From: Geodermatophilus siccatus
GTDB lineage: Bacteria; Actinomycetota; Actinomycetes; Mycobacteriales; Geodermatophilaceae
Assembly (NCBI RefSeq): GCF_900103785.1
Contig: NZ_FNHE01000007.1
Coordinates: 62,001 to 126,000 of the forward strand
Direction: 5' to 3'
Length of the DNA stretch: 64,000 nt
In this document: one piece after another, positions 55,287 to 64,000 of the stretch
Layout: every line of letters starts with the position of its first letter
Numbering within the stretch: position 1 is the first letter of the stretch
The notes under the pieces: generated by a model
The model's database searches: none
What the model was told of the DNA's origin: nothing
The model's input: only the letters and a program-made list of their open reading frames with translations
Program-made: the position numbers and the translations under genes

Positions 55287-55402
55287 CCTGCTGGAGCGGC
55301 CCTCCTGCAGGGCCCGCGCCGAGCCGGTGACGTGCTGGAACGGCCCCGCTGCAGGGACCCGCCGCGAGCGGAGCGAGTGGTGGGGGGCAGCGGGGTCCTT
55401 CT
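55275..55402. repeat. Duplicated gene end plus family I hairpin
   Basis: GAGCCGGTGACCTGCTGGAGC-GGCCCTCCTGCAGGGCCCGC around the nuclease stop is repeated 44 bases on as GAGCCGGTGACGTGCTGGAAC-GGCCCCGCTGCAGGGACCCGC. The second copy continues into CCGCGAGCGGAGCGAGTGG, TGGGGGGCAGCGGGGTCCTT and CTA, which on the minus strand reads TAG then AAGGACCCC, although no minus-strand gene ends there. This is the longest family I example. Confidence 0.7.
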
Positions 55403-55414
55403 AGCATCCCCGGC

Positions 55415-55702
55415 GTGATCACCGCCATCGTCATGATCGACGCGGCCACCGACGCGATCCCCGAGGTGGCCGAGGCCGTCGCCGACCTCGAGGGGGTCAG
55501 CGAGGTCTACTCGACCGCCGGAGAGGTCGACCTCATCGCGGTCGTCCGGGTCCGCGAGTTCGACCAGGTGGCCGAGGTGATCGCCGGGCGCATCAACAAG
55601 GTGCCCGGCGTGCTGGAGACCGAGACCCACATCGCGTTCCGCGCCTACTCCCGGCACGACCTCGAGGCGGCCTTCTCGATCGGCCTGGAGTCCGCCGACT
55701 AG
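55415..55702 (+). CDS. Stand-alone Lrp/AsnC ligand-binding (RAM) domain protein
   Basis: A 95-residue protein consisting only of the αβ ligand-binding domain of Lrp/AsnC regulators: ITAIVMIDAATDAIPEVAEA, VSEVYSTAGEVDLIAVVRVR, VITRVR-like VIAGRINKVPGVLETETHIA. There is no helix-turn-helix. Such small proteins form oligomers that bind amino acids and may modulate full-length Lrp partners. GTG at 55415 is preceded by TTCTAGCATCCCC, with no strong ribosome binding site. It lies between the nuclease and trpD; a link to tryptophan supply is inference. Confidence 0.9.
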   Translation: MITAIVMIDAATDAIPEVAEAVADLEGVSEVYSTAGEVDLIAVVRVREFDQVAEVIAGRINKVPGVLETETHIAFRAYSRHDLEAAFSIGLESAD

Positions 55703-55728
55703 GAGGATCCCCGTTCCGGTCCCGCCGG

Positions 55729-55782
55729 CCCCTGCAGGGTCCCGCCGCGAGCCTGCGAGCGGTGGGGGCAGGGGGTCCTCCT
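55729..55782 (-). terminator. Family I stop-codon hairpin
   Basis: After the trpD TGA (minus strand) come AGGAGGACCCCCTGCCCCC and CACCGCTCGCAGGCTCGCGG, then GGGACCCTGCAGGGG. Arms CCCCTGC/GCAGGGG and CCGCC-like/GGTGG pair around GCGAGCCTGCGAGC. It also blocks read-through from the Lrp-like gene. Confidence 0.65.
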
Positions 55783-56826
55783 TCAGCCGCGCAGCGCCCG
55801 GCTGGTCTCCACCCAGCGCGCCAGCCGGGCCTCGGCCCGCCCGTCGTCCACGGCGGCCGCCGCCCGCTCCAGGCCGGCGGCCAGCGCGTCGTGCAGCCGC
55901 GCGGGTCGTTCGGCGAAGGCGGCCAGGGCGGCGGCGGCGTTGAGCAGCACCGCGTCGCGCACCGGACCCGGCTCGCCGGCCACCACCCGCCGGAACACGT
56001 CGGCGTTGAACGCCGGGTCGCCGCCCCGCAGCGCGCCGGCCGGCGGCTGCGCGATGCCCAGCGCCGAGGGGTCGACCCGGTCGGGCTCCACCTCGCCGCC
56101 CCGCACCACCCACACCGAGGACGTCGTCGCCGTCGTCAGCTCGTCGAGGCCGTCGTCCCCCCGGAAGACCAGCGCCCGCATGCCGCGGGCGGCGAGGACG
56201 TCGGCCACCACGGGCGCCATGCGCGCGTCGGCGACCCCGATCGCGGCCGCGGCCGGCCGGGCGGGGTTGGTCAGCGGCCCGAGGAAGTTGAAGACCGTCG
56301 CGATGCCCATCTCCCGCCGCGGGACGGCGGCGTGCCGCATGCCGGGGTGGAACACCGGCGCGAAGAAGAAGCCGATGCCGGCCTCCTCGACGCAGCGCGC
56401 CACCGCCGGCGCCGGCAGGTCGATGACCACACCCAGCGCCTCCAGCACGTCGGCGGCGCCGGAGGACGACGACGCCGCTCGCCCGCCGTGCTTGGCGACC
56501 GGCACCCCGGCCGCGGCCGTGACGACCGCGGCCATCGTGGAGATGTTGACCGTGTGCGCGCCGTCGCCCCCGGTGCCGACGATGTCGACCGAGGCCAGCG
56601 GCAGCTCGACCGGCGTCGCCTGCGCCAGCATCTCCGCGGCCAGGCCGCCGAGCTCCTGCGGCGCCACGCCCTTCGCGCGCAGAGCGACGGCGAAGGCGGC
56701 GATCTGCGCGGGGGTGGCCTCGCCGGTCATCACCTCGCGCATGGCCCAGCTCGTGTCGTCGGCGGAGAGGTCCTCGCGCGCCAGCAGGCGGTTGAGCAGG
56801 GCCGCCCAGGTCGGTCGGGCGCTCAC
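55783..56826 (-). CDS. trpD: Anthranilate phosphoribosyltransferase
   Basis: A 347-residue class III phosphoribosyltransferase, second step from chorismate to tryptophan: anthranilate plus [24 protein letters not shown] holds the PRPP-binding glycine loop; [20 protein letters not shown] and [13 protein letters not shown] follow. The usual KHGNRAASS segment, whose Asn contacts anthranilate, is [12 protein letters not shown] here, with Asn replaced by Gly, while the DE pair LDELTT remains. It matches Rv2192c. GTG at 56826 overlaps the stop of the receiver-like gene by GTGA. Confidence 0.93.
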   Translation of the reverse strand: MSARPTWAALLNRLLAREDLSADDTSWAMREVMTGEATPAQIAAFAVALRAKGVAPQELGGLAAEMLAQATPVELPLASVDIVGTGGDGAHTVNISTMAAVVTAAAGVPVAKHGGRAASSSSGAADVLEALGVVIDLPAPAVARCVEEAGIGFFFAPVFHPGMRHAAVPRREMGIATVFNFLGPLTNPARPAAAAIGVADARMAPVVADVLAARGMRALVFRGDDGLDELTTATTSSVWVVRGGEVEPDRVDPSALGIAQPPAGALRGGDPAFNADVFRRVVAGEPGPVRDAVLLNAAAALAAFAERPARLHDALAAGLERAAAAVDDGRAEARLARWVETSRALRG

Positions 56827-57239
56827 CGGGCGACCGGGCGCCGTCCCACCCGGTCGCGCAGCAGGCCGGCGACGACGGCGGGGGCGGTCAGCGGGTCGAC
56901 CGGGAGGGGCAGGGTGGCGTCTGCCTGCGACCAGTGCGCCAGCCACCGGTCGGGCTGCCGGGCGACGAGCACGCACAGCGCCGGGCGGTCGGCGACCTCC
57001 ACGGTCAGCTGGCGGGCCAGCGCCAGACCGCCGGTGGGCTGGGACTCGCCGTCGAGGATGCAGAGGTCCACGCCACCGGCGTCCACGGTGTCGACGACGT
57101 CCTCGCCCGTGGCGCACTCGATCCAGGTCAGCGGCCCCACGTCGGCGGCCGGGCGGCGGCCCACCGCGGTGCGCACGGCGGCCCGCACGTCGGGCCGGGA
57201 GCTGTAGACCAGGACGGTGGCCGGGGCGGCGTTGCTCAC
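56823..57239 (-). CDS. Degenerate receiver-like (pseudo-REC) protein
   Basis: A 138-residue protein with a CheY-like outline: [20 protein letters not shown] for β1-α1, then [20 protein letters not shown] with the acceptor-like Asp and the usual following G-x-x-L pattern, and [20 protein letters not shown] for β4-α4. The acidic pair normally after β1 is S-S, and the lysine normally in β5 is absent (LPLPVDPL), so phosphorylation by the standard route is unlikely. It is co-translated with trpD (4-base overlap) and divergent from ctaE. Function unknown; a non-phosphorylated switch or protein adaptor is possible. Confidence 0.7.
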   Translation of the reverse strand: MSNAAPATVLVYSSRPDVRAAVRTAVGRRPAADVGPLTWIECATGEDVVDTVDAGGVDLCILDGESQPTGGLALARQLTVEVADRPALCVLVARQPDRWLAHWSQADATLPLPVDPLTAPAVVAGLLRDRVGRRPVAR

Positions 57240-57359
57240 GGCGCAGAGCGTAGTGGCAACGGACCCGCTGACCAGGCAGCACGGGATCTCGGTATCGAGG
57301 AGGTCACGGCGTCGCCGCGCCATCCCACCCGCGGTCGTGACCTTGCCGGGAGCGATGCC

Positions 57360-57983
57360 ATGATGGGCCCCGTGACAACGGCTCCCCTGGCGAGCAGCAC
57401 CTTCGACACCTCCCGGGTGCACTCCCTGACCCGACCGAACCTGGTGAGCGTCGGCACGATCATCTGGCTCTCCAGCGAGCTGATGTTCTTCGCCGGTCTG
57501 TTCGCCATGTACTTCACGGCGCGCGCCCGGGCCCTCGAGGGGTGGCCACCGGAGCCGACGCACCTCAACCTGCCGTACGCGCTGACGTTCACGATCATCC
57601 TGGTGGCCTCCTCCGTCACCTGCCAGCTGGGCGTGTTCGCGGCGGAACAGGGCAACGTGTACGGCCTCCGCCGCTGGTTCACGATCACCTTCCTGATGGG
57701 CCTGACCTTCGTCCTCGGGCAGGGCTTCGAGTACATCCAGCTGGTCGAGGAGGGGACGTCGATCTCGTCGTCCACCTACGGATCCGTCTTCTACCTGACG
57801 ACCGGCTTCCACGGCCTCCACGTCATCGGGGGCCTCGTCGCCTTCATCTACCTGCTCATCCGGTCCACCATGGGCCGCTTCACGCCGGCACAGGCGACCT
57901 CGGCCATCGTGGTCTCCTACTACTGGCACTTCGTCGACGTCGTGTGGATCGGGCTCTTCGCCACGATCTACCTGATCCGCTAG
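57360..57983 (+). CDS. ctaE: Cytochrome c oxidase subunit III
   Basis: A 207-residue membrane protein of the aa3 oxidase, with five spans, starting [20 protein letters not shown] followed by [15 protein letters not shown]. The conserved [18 protein letters not shown] and [14 protein letters not shown] hold the histidines and glutamate typical of subunit III. It corresponds to Rv2193 and leads the ctaE-qcrC-qcrA-qcrB unit, the core of the actinobacterial bc1-aa3 supercomplex. GGGAGC lies 7 bases from ATG 57360; GTG 57372 is an alternative. Confidence 0.96.
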   Translation: MMGPVTTAPLASSTFDTSRVHSLTRPNLVSVGTIIWLSSELMFFAGLFAMYFTARARALEGWPPEPTHLNLPYALTFTIILVASSVTCQLGVFAAEQGNVYGLRRWFTITFLMGLTFVLGQGFEYIQLVEEGTSISSSTYGSVFYLTTGFHGLHVIGGLVAFIYLLIRSTMGRFTPAQATSAIVVSYYWHFVDVVWIGLFATIYLIR

Positions 57984-57990
57984 GGAACCG

Positions 57991-58878
57991 GTGTCCACCA
58001 CGAACCCGCAGTCCGACGCCCCGTCCGGCGAGGGCGCCCCCCGCGGCCCCCGCCGCTGGTCCCGCCGTGTCGCCGACGGCTCGCCCGCCGCCGCGGCCCG
58101 CGCCCGTCGTCGGTCCAAGCAGCGCCGCCGCGTCGCCAACGTGGCCGGCCTGATGGCCGCCCTGGTGCTCACCGGCACCCTCTACTCGGCGCTCTCCCCC
58201 GCGTACGCGACCGACGAGAGCAACACCAGCGAGTCCTCCGCCGAGGCCGCCGGTCGCGAGCTCTACGAGCGCAGCTGCATCACCTGCCACGGCGAGAACC
58301 TCGAGGGCGTGCCCACCCGCGGTCCCTCGCTGATCGGCGTCGGCGAGGCCGCCGTCTACTTCCAGGTGCACACCGGTCGCATGCCGCTGGTCCGCCAGGA
58401 GGCCCAGGGCCCGGACAAGCCGGCGGTCTTCTCCGACGAGGAGATCGACCAGCTCATGGCCTACGTCCAGGCCAACGGCGGCGGGCCCACGCTGCCCTCC
58501 GGGGACCTGCGCGAGGGCGACCTCACCGAGGGCGGCGAGCTGTTCCGGCTCAACTGCGCGTCCTGCCACAACTTCGTCGGCGAGGGCGGCGCCCTCTCCT
58601 CCGGCAAGCGGGCGCCGAGCCTCGAGGACGCCAACGACCTCGAGATCTACACCGCGATGCTGACCGGCCCCGAGAACATGCCGGTCTTCGGGGACAACCA
58701 GCTCACCCCCGAGGAGAAGCGCTCCATCGTCAACTACGTCCAGACCGTCAAGGAGCAGGCCGACCCGGGCGGCTTCGGCGTCGGCCGCATCGGCCCGGTC
58801 GCCGAGGGCGTCGTCATCTGGGTCGTGGGCGTGGCCGCGCTGCTGTTCGGCATCTTCTGGATGGGCAGCAAGGCGTGA
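57991..58878 (+). CDS. qcrC: Cytochrome bc1 diheme cytochrome c subunit
   Basis: A 295-residue membrane-anchored cytochrome cc. After a basic N-terminus and a first span (VANVAGLMAALVLTGTLYSA), two c-type heme domains carry SCITCHGENLEGVP and NCASCHNFVGEGG (C-x2-C-H), with distal methionines in HTGRMPL and GPENMPVFG. A second span (VVIWVVGVAALLFGIFW) closes the chain. Fused dihemes bypass the need for soluble cytochrome c by passing electrons straight to the oxidase. GTG starts 8 bases after the ctaE stop. Confidence 0.96.
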   Translation: MSTTNPQSDAPSGEGAPRGPRRWSRRVADGSPAAAARARRRSKQRRRVANVAGLMAALVLTGTLYSALSPAYATDESNTSESSAEAAGRELYERSCITCHGENLEGVPTRGPSLIGVGEAAVYFQVHTGRMPLVRQEAQGPDKPAVFSDEEIDQLMAYVQANGGGPTLPSGDLREGDLTEGGELFRLNCASCHNFVGEGGALSSGKRAPSLEDANDLEIYTAMLTGPENMPVFGDNQLTPEEKRSIVNYVQTVKEQADPGGFGVGRIGPVAEGVVIWVVGVAALLFGIFWMGSKA

Positions 58879-58966
58879 CCGCGCACACCATCTCCCCCAC
58901 GGCACCACGACAGCTGACCCCCTGCCGGGGGCACCACCCGCTTGCGGGGGACAGCGAGGAGGCAGC

Positions 58967-60079
58967 GTGACCACGCGCGAGAGCGCCCCTGGTTCGACCG
59001 GCGGCGCGGACGTCCCCGGCCCCCTGCACGGCGGTCCGGACGACGACTACACCCCCGAGCAGCTCGCGACCATGCCGCGCGAGGAGCTCGACCTGCTGGG
59101 TGCCCGGTACGACGACGTGCAGGTGCTGCACGTCGACCCGGGCCCCGAGCCGGGGTCCGCGGTGGAGAGGCAGGCCGTCCGTCAGGTCGCGCTGACCTTC
59201 GGCCTCGCCGGGCTGGCCGCGTTCGCGGCGTTCGTCATCTACGCCGGCTCCGGCTGGTTCCTGCCCGACTGGCAGTGGACCATCACCGAGGGCGGCTGGA
59301 GCGCCGTCTTCACCCCGATGATCGGGGCGCTCGGCGGGCTGGCCCTGATCCTGGTCGGCGTCGGGATGGTGCTCTACACGAAGAAGCTTCTCCCGCACGA
59401 GACCGCCGTCCAGGACAAGCACGACGGGTCGCACTTCGACCGGGTCACCACCGGCGCGACCCTCGTCGGCGGTCTGCACAACAGCGGCCTGGCCCGCCGC
59501 AAGCTCATCACCCGCTCGCTGGTGTTCATGGGCAGCGGGATCGGGCTCATGCTGCTCATGCCGCTGGGCGGCCTGATCCGCAACCCGAACACCGGCGACC
59601 CGCTCGGCACGACGAGCTGGGCGGAGGGCGTCCGCCTCGTCCGCGACGACGGCAGCCCCATCCGTCCCGGCGACCAGCAGCCGGGCTCCCTGGAGACGGT
59701 CTTCCCGGCCGTCGCCGGCGGCAACCGGGAGTCCGACGCCGCCACGATGCTCATCCGGCTGCGTCCGGAGCAGGTGACGGTCGACCGGCCCCGCACCGGC
59801 CAGGAGGACTTCGGCTACGGCGACTACGTGGCCTACTCGAAGATCTGCACCCACGCCGGTTGCCCGGTCTCGCTCTACGAGCAGGAGACCAGCCGCATCC
59901 TGTGCCCGTGCCACCAGTCGCAGTTCGACGTGACGCAGGGCGCCAAGCCGGTCTTCGGCCCGGCCACCCGCCCCCTGCCGCAGCTGCCGATCACTGTCGA
60001 CGACGAGGGCTACTTCGTAGCGCGTAGTGACTACATTGAAGCTGTTGGCCCCACCTACTGGAACCGGGAGCGCATCTGA
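58967..60079 (+). CDS. qcrA: Rieske iron-sulfur subunit of cytochrome bc1
   Basis: A 370-residue Rieske protein with three spans in the N-terminal half ([59 protein letters not shown]), as in actinobacterial QcrA. The [2Fe-2S] domain has CTHAGCPV near residue 293 and [10 protein letters not shown] about 18 residues later, giving the two Cys and two His ligands. GAGGAGGCAGC gives a strong site before GTG 58967. The stop shares its A with the qcrB ATG. It accepts electrons from menaquinol. Confidence 0.96.
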   Translation: MTTRESAPGSTGGADVPGPLHGGPDDDYTPEQLATMPREELDLLGARYDDVQVLHVDPGPEPGSAVERQAVRQVALTFGLAGLAAFAAFVIYAGSGWFLPDWQWTITEGGWSAVFTPMIGALGGLALILVGVGMVLYTKKLLPHETAVQDKHDGSHFDRVTTGATLVGGLHNSGLARRKLITRSLVFMGSGIGLMLLMPLGGLIRNPNTGDPLGTTSWAEGVRLVRDDGSPIRPGDQQPGSLETVFPAVAGGNRESDAATMLIRLRPEQVTVDRPRTGQEDFGYGDYVAYSKICTHAGCPVSLYEQETSRILCPCHQSQFDVTQGAKPVFGPATRPLPQLPITVDDEGYFVARSDYIEAVGPTYWNRERI

Positions 60080-61743
60080 TGGCTCGCACCGCCACAGCGC
60101 CGGGTGTCCCGACCACGCGACTGGGCAAGGCAGCGCTGGAGGTCGACGACCGTCTGATCGTCGCCGGCCCGTTGCGCCGAACGCTGAACAAGGTCTTCCC
60201 CGACCACTGGTCGTTCCTGCTCGGTGAGATCGCGCTCTACTCGTTCATCGTCCTGCTGCTGTCCGGCACCTACCTGACCTTCTTCTTCGACGCCTCCATG
60301 CGTGAGGTCGTCTACGAGGGCACGTACGCGCCGCTGCGGGGCGCCGAGATGTCGGCCGCCTACGAGTCGACGCTCTACATCTCGTTCGACGTCCGCGGCG
60401 GCCTGTTCATGCGTCAGCTGCACCACTGGGCGGCGCTGCTGTTCGTGGCGTCGATCGTCATCCACCTGCTGCGCATCTTCTTCACCGGCGCCTTCCGGCG
60501 TCCGCGTGAGACGAACTGGCTGATCGGCGTCGCCCTGCTCGTCCTGTCGTTCGCCATGGGCTTCACCGGCTACTCGATGCCGGACGACCTGCTCTCCGGC
60601 ACCGGGCTGCGGATCGTCTCGGCGATCATCCTGGCGATCCCGGTGGTCGGCACCTGGGTGCACTGGGCGGTCTTCAACGGCGACTACGTCGGTGAGTTCA
60701 TCGTCGGCCGGATGTACATCGTGCACGTGCTGATCGTCCCGGCGATCATCCTCGCCCTGATCGCCCTGCACCTGCTGATCCTGGTCAAGCAGAAGCACAC
60801 CCAGTTCCCCGGCCCGGGGCGGACCGAGCACAACGTGGTCGGCAACCGGCTGTTCCCCGCCTTCGCCGGCAAGGCCGGCGGTCTGTTCTTCATCGTGTTC
60901 GGCGTCTGCGCCGCGCTCGGTGGCCTGGTGCAGATCAACCCGGTGTGGCTGTGGGGCCCGTACAACCCGGCGCAGGTCTCGGCGGCGTCGCAGCCCGACT
61001 GGTACGTCATGTTCCTCGACGGCTCCACGCGTCTGTTCCCGGCGTGGGATCTCAACCTGCCCGGCAACTACCAGATCCCGGCGTTGTTCTGGCCGACCGT
61101 GGTGCTCCCGGGCATCCTCTTCACGCTCCTGGCGCTGTACCCCATGATCGAGCGGAAGCTGACCCGGGACACCGCCTCGCACCACCTGCTGCAGCGTCCG
61201 CGTGACGTCCCCGTGCGGACGTCGCTGGGGATGATGGCCATCACCTTCTACGTGGTCCTGCTGATCTCGGGTGGGAACGACGTCATCGCCGAGAAGTTCG
61301 ACATCAGCCTCAACGCGATGACCTGGGCCGGCCGCATCGGGCTGGTCATCCTGCCTCCCCTCGCCTACGTGTTCACGTACCGCATCTGCCTCGGCCTGCA
61401 GAAGCACGACCGGGAGGTCCTCGAGCACGGCCTGGAGACCGGTGTCATCCGGCGACTGCCGCACGGTGAGTTCATCGAGGTGCACCAGCCCCTCGGCCCG
61501 GTCGACGAGCACGGTCACGGCCAGCTGGCCTACGGCGGCGCTCCGGTGCCCAAGCGGATGAACCAGGTGGGCGGCGCCCGCCGCGCGATCCGCGGGTTCT
61601 TCAAGCCGATCGAGGAGCCGGCTCAGGTCGAACTCGAGCAGCGTCAGGACGAGCACGGCCTGGCGGCCGCTGAGGCCGACCGCGAGCTGACCACCTCCGG
61701 CCGTCCCTCCGACGGTGGTCGGCCGCAGGAGCCGCGCGACTGA
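60079..61743 (+). CDS. qcrB: Cytochrome b subunit of bc1 complex
   Basis: A 554-residue polytopic protein. The four b-heme histidines are in helices containing [20 protein letters not shown] and [24 protein letters not shown]. The Qo-site helix and PEWY-like motif fall near the segment [18 protein letters not shown] (PDWY here), normal for this group. The C-terminal extension of more than 100 residues after the last span ([19 protein letters not shown] onward) is typical for actinobacterial QcrB. Corresponds to Rv2196. A perfect terminator follows 15 bases after the stop. Confidence 0.97.
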   Translation: MARTATAPGVPTTRLGKAALEVDDRLIVAGPLRRTLNKVFPDHWSFLLGEIALYSFIVLLLSGTYLTFFFDASMREVVYEGTYAPLRGAEMSAAYESTLYISFDVRGGLFMRQLHHWAALLFVASIVIHLLRIFFTGAFRRPRETNWLIGVALLVLSFAMGFTGYSMPDDLLSGTGLRIVSAIILAIPVVGTWVHWAVFNGDYVGEFIVGRMYIVHVLIVPAIILALIALHLLILVKQKHTQFPGPGRTEHNVVGNRLFPAFAGKAGGLFFIVFGVCAALGGLVQINPVWLWGPYNPAQVSAASQPDWYVMFLDGSTRLFPAWDLNLPGNYQIPALFWPTVVLPGILFTLLALYPMIERKLTRDTASHHLLQRPRDVPVRTSLGMMAITFYVVLLISGGNDVIAEKFDISLNAMTWAGRIGLVILPPLAYVFTYRICLGLQKHDREVLEHGLETGVIRRLPHGEFIEVHQPLGPVDEHGHGQLAYGGAPVPKRMNQVGGARRAIRGFFKPIEEPAQVELEQRQDEHGLAAAEADRELTTSGRPSDGGRPQEPRD

Positions 61744-61757
61744 GCACACCCGCACCA

Positions 61758-61799
61758 CGCAGCAGGGCCCCGACGGGAGACCGTCGGGGCCCTGCTGCG
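61758..61799 (+). terminator. 19-bp perfect hairpin after qcrB
   Basis: CGCAGCAGGGCCCCGACGG (61758-61776) pairs exactly with 61781-61799 around a GAGA tetraloop. Two T residues follow; there is no long U-tract. It ends the ctaE-qcrCAB unit. Confidence 0.88.
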
Positions 61800-62461
61800 T
61801 TCCGGGTGACGCGCTGGCCACGTCCCCGCCGAGCTGCTCCCCCGAGCCGAGGCCACCCAGGACACTGGCTCAGCGCCCCACGACGGCTCGCGTCCCCGGG
61901 GAGCCCTGCGAGGTGGGGCCGGCGGGCAGGGCCGGAGGGGCCTGAGGGCCGCTCGGCCCGCCGAGGGTCCCGTCACGGCGACGACGACCCGAGGGGCACC
62001 GCGCCACCCCTGGCACCGGCCGCCGTCGGCCGCGCGCCCGGTGCGGCCGGTCGGTGTCCGTCCGTCCGACGTCGGACGGACACCGACCACGGCAGACGCG
62101 TCCCCCGCGGAGGCCAGGGACACGGTGCCCGGCCCGCCGGTGTCTCCCGCGGGCCGGGTTCAGCGGTTCCCCGCGCGCACCCGCGGACGACGGCCGTGGA
62201 GACGACGACCGGCAGGCGTCCAGGGACGCGGTCCGCGGCGTCCTCCGGTCCCAGGGGCCGGCGAGGCGGCCACCACCACCGAGCGGGCACACGCCCGCTG
62301 CTCCGGCCGCCCGCACGGCGCCCGCCGCGGCCTCCAGCGCCCTGCCACGGGCTCTGAGAGAGGCCGGCCTCGCCCTCCCCCCTCGAGCCGACGCCCACGG
62401 GCCCGCAGCGCCGTACACCAGGTCGGCAGCGCCGTACCCGACCGCGCACGGCCGAAGACCC
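61800..62461. other. 660-base non-coding region with palindromes
   Basis: No open frame here has recognisable motifs; the long frames on both strands are compositionally R/P/G-rich. It contains an inverted repeat with arms GGTGTCCGTCC (62053-62063) and GGACGGACACC (62074-62084), whose middle also forms a perfect 22-base palindrome centred on GAC|GTC (62060-62081). It also has a direct repeat of GCAGCGCCGTAC at 62405 and 62426. In mycobacteria two genes (Rv2197c, Rv2198c) occupy this interval. Confidence 0.6.
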
Positions 62462-62462
62462 A

Positions 62463-62511
62463 CGACGACGAGGGCCCCTCCCCGCAGCGCGGGGAGGGGC
62501 CCTCGTCGTCG
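62463..62511 (-). terminator. 23-bp perfect hairpin after ctaF
   Basis: 62463-62485 (CGACGACGAGGGCCCCTCCC then CGC) and 62489-62511 are exact reverse complements with loop AGC. It lies 7 bases beyond the ctaF stop on the minus strand. This is the strongest hairpin in the window and probably works in both directions. Confidence 0.88.
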
Positions 62512-62518
62512 GGCGAGA

Positions 62519-62920
62519 TCAGCCCTGGGCGTTCTGCCCCACGTAGTACTCGAACAGCAGGCCGCCGATGGTGATCAGCAGGGCCGCGCCGGCCAGGATG
62601 ATCATCCACGGGTAGAAGAAGGCCAGCGCCAGGCCCATGAGACCGGCCGACAGGGCGATGCCGAACGGCCAGTAGCTGCCCGGGCTGAAGAAGCCCAGCT
62701 CGCCGGCGCCGTCGGCGATGTCGGCGTCCTTGCGGTCCTCCGGGCGGGCGTCGATGCGCCGCGAGATGAACCAGAAGAAGCCACCGACGAGGAACGTCAG
62801 CCCACCGGAGAGGACCAGGGCCGTCGTCCCGATCGGCTCACGGGACCAGATCCCGTAGACGGCGGCCATGACCAGGCAGAAGACGCCGATGATGTTGAAG
62901 ATGAGCGCTTCGACCTTCAC
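62519..62920 (-). CDS. ctaF: Cytochrome c oxidase subunit IV
   Basis: A 133-residue membrane protein with four spans, matching the actinobacterial CtaF family: KVEALIFNIIGVFCLVMAAV, YGIWSREPIGTTALVLSGGL, SPGSYWPFGIALSAGLMGLA and the last segment LAGAALLITIGGLLFEYYVG. It stabilises the aa3 oxidase. It corresponds to Rv2199c and is 45 bases downstream of ctaC, in the same operon. Confidence 0.95.
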   Translation of the reverse strand: MKVEALIFNIIGVFCLVMAAVYGIWSREPIGTTALVLSGGLTFLVGGFFWFISRRIDARPEDRKDADIADGAGELGFFSPGSYWPFGIALSAGLMGLALAFFYPWMIILAGAALLITIGGLLFEYYVGQNAQG

Positions 62921-62965
62921 GGCCGTCCCTCCTGCGTGGTGTGCGGTGCGCGGTCGGCGGACACG

Positions 62966-63835
62966 TCAGCCGTCGGCTCGCTGCGCGTCGTCGACCAGGT
63001 CGAACGGCGAGGTGCTCGTCGCGTTGCCCGGCTGACCGATGCTCTCCAGCGCGTCGTAGGTGCTCAGGCCCGACTCGCGCGCGGCCAGGTAGGCGTCGTA
63101 GTCCGCCGCCGACACCGCCCGCACCTCGAAGTTCATGTAGGCGTGGTAGGTGCCGCAGAGCTCGGCGCAGCGCCCCACGAAGGCGCCCTCCTCGCGGATG
63201 GTCACCTCGAAGACGTTGTCCCGGCCGTTCTCGTTGCCCGGGATGACGTCGAGCTTGAAGAGGAACTCCGGCACCCAGAACGAGTGGATGACGTCGGCCG
63301 AGGCCACCTCGAAGCGGATGTCCTGGTCGGTGGGCAGGACGAGGATCGGGATCTCGTCGCTGTTGCCGACCGTGTTGATCGGCTCGCCGTCGGCCCCGGT
63401 GGTCTCGGGGTAGACGAACTGCCAGTTCCACTTGAAGGCGTTGACCGCCACGGTGACGTCGGGGTCGGCGCTGCGCTCCTGGACCCGGTTCTGCACGACC
63501 ACCGTGAAGAAGAACAGCCCGGCGATGATGAGGAACGGGATGATCGTGTACACGATCTCCAGCGGCAGGTTGTAGGCCGTCTGCTTCGGCAGCTCGTCGC
63601 CGCGCTTGCGGTGCATGACGACCGACCAGCCGATGAGCGCCCACACCGCCAACCCGACGATCAGGGCGGCGATGACCGACCAGATCCACAGGTCCCGCGT
63701 GGCCGCCGACTCGTCGGTGACGCCGTCGGGCCAGCCCCAGCGCCAGAACTCGTTGTTCGGGGTGCACCCGGTCAGGGCGGGCACCCCCAGGAGACCGAGC
63801 GCGGCGACCCGCGCGAGCCTGCTGCCTCGAGCCAC
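62966..63835 (-). CDS. ctaC: Cytochrome c oxidase subunit II, lipoprotein
   Basis: A 289-residue subunit carrying the dinuclear CuA centre. The N-terminal signal ends in a lipobox (GVPALTGC), so the mature protein is lipid-anchored. Two spans follow (WIWSVIAALIVGLAVWALIG; EIVYTIIPFLIIAGLFFFTV). The cupredoxin domain has SADVIHSFWVPEF and the CuA loop GRCAELCGTYHAYMNFEV with both cysteines, His and Met. Matches Rv2200c. GTG at 63835 has GAGGAGG upstream at a longer than usual spacing (about 9). Confidence 0.96.
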   Translation of the reverse strand: MARGSRLARVAALGLLGVPALTGCTPNNEFWRWGWPDGVTDESAATRDLWIWSVIAALIVGLAVWALIGWSVVMHRKRGDELPKQTAYNLPLEIVYTIIPFLIIAGLFFFTVVVQNRVQERSADPDVTVAVNAFKWNWQFVYPETTGADGEPINTVGNSDEIPILVLPTDQDIRFEVASADVIHSFWVPEFLFKLDVIPGNENGRDNVFEVTIREEGAFVGRCAELCGTYHAYMNFEVRAVSAADYDAYLAARESGLSTYDALESIGQPGNATSTSPFDLVDDAQRADG

Positions 63836-64000
63836 TGCTCGCTGCCTCCTCGTCCTCGTCCGGTGCGCCGGACGGTCTTCCCGGCGGGCCGTCCACCGGT
63901 CCCCGGCGAACGGCGCCTGTGCCGACCACAGTCTGCGGCGAGACTAGCCGACCCCGCACGGCGGCCGACCACCGGAGACACCGCCCCGGCGGGTCGGGCC
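63836..64000. other. Upstream region of ctaC, end of window
   Basis: It should contain the ctaCF promoter on the minus strand. I see no definite -10/-35 pair, and no coding frame with motifs begins here. In mycobacteria an asparagine synthetase-like gene lies just beyond. Confidence 0.4.

Overview
The window is a very G+C-rich actinobacterial chromosome segment with no sign of plasmid, phage or transposon. GTG starts are common, neighbouring genes often overlap by 4 bases (GTGA or ATGA), and an aa3/bc1 respiratory supercomplex operon, a class II DAHP synthase, PASTA kinases and carotenoid genes are present. Gene content, a methyl-accepting chemotaxis receptor and stop-codon-linked GCGAGC repeats suggest Geodermatophilaceae (Geodermatophilus, Blastococcus, Modestobacter). 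That genus-level guess is inference.

Layout. 0-4.2 kb: end of a GNAT gene, then a three-gene carotenoid-modification operon (CrtO-like oxidoreductase, CruF-like hydratase, glycosyltransferase). 4.4-13.8 kb: flavin reductase-like protein, adenosine kinase, an FtsH protease, a CDP-alcohol phosphatidyltransferase-like protein, a lipase, an ABC exporter with a LolA-like protein, and a DUF808 membrane protein. 14-15.7 kb: two unrecognised genes. 15.7-21.3 kb: metF, the carotenoid core operon crtE-crtI-crtB, a convergent two-gene lycopene cyclase, and an Rv2175c-type DNA-binding protein. 21.4-30.1 kb: glyA under a ZTP riboswitch, a PASTA Ser/Thr kinase, endonuclease IV, a secreted subtilase, threonine aldolase and aroG. 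30.2-37.3 kb: a phosphofructokinase with PPi-type residues, an NmrA-like reductase, a chemoreceptor, a P450, a 3'-5' exoribonuclease and plsC. 37.4-46.9 kb: ROK glucokinase, an ArsA-like ATPase, an SRPBCC protein, fadD, a PimB'-like mannosyltransferase, an M48 protease and an NlpC/P60 hydrolase under a c-di-AMP (ydaO) riboswitch. 47-53.3 kb: a kinase, amidase-fusion and FHA-ABC island. 53.4-64 kb: a DEDDh/GIY-YIG nuclease, a Lrp-type sensor, trpD, ctaE-qcrCAB, ctaF and ctaC.

From metF to ctaC the conserved genes keep the same order and strand, as I recall it, as Mycobacterium tuberculosis Rv2172c-Rv2200c, so this is an old actinobacterial backbone. The differences are lineage-specific insertions: carotenoid genes, glyA, the protease/aldolase block, the Pfk-chemoreceptor-P450 block and the kinase-amidase-FHA transporter island. 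That island is the best candidate for an undescribed system. It couples a kinase with a SPOR-like ectodomain, a Tat-exported membrane amidase with a cytoplasmic phosphatase-like tail, and a double-FHA ABC transporter.

A second theme is intergenic repeats. One family of hairpins with GGACCCC...GGGGTCC arms and a CGAGCTCGCGAG-type loop starts directly at stop codons. A second family supplies the TGA of upstream genes inside operons. A third carries a GGCACNTGGCCGCGG core.
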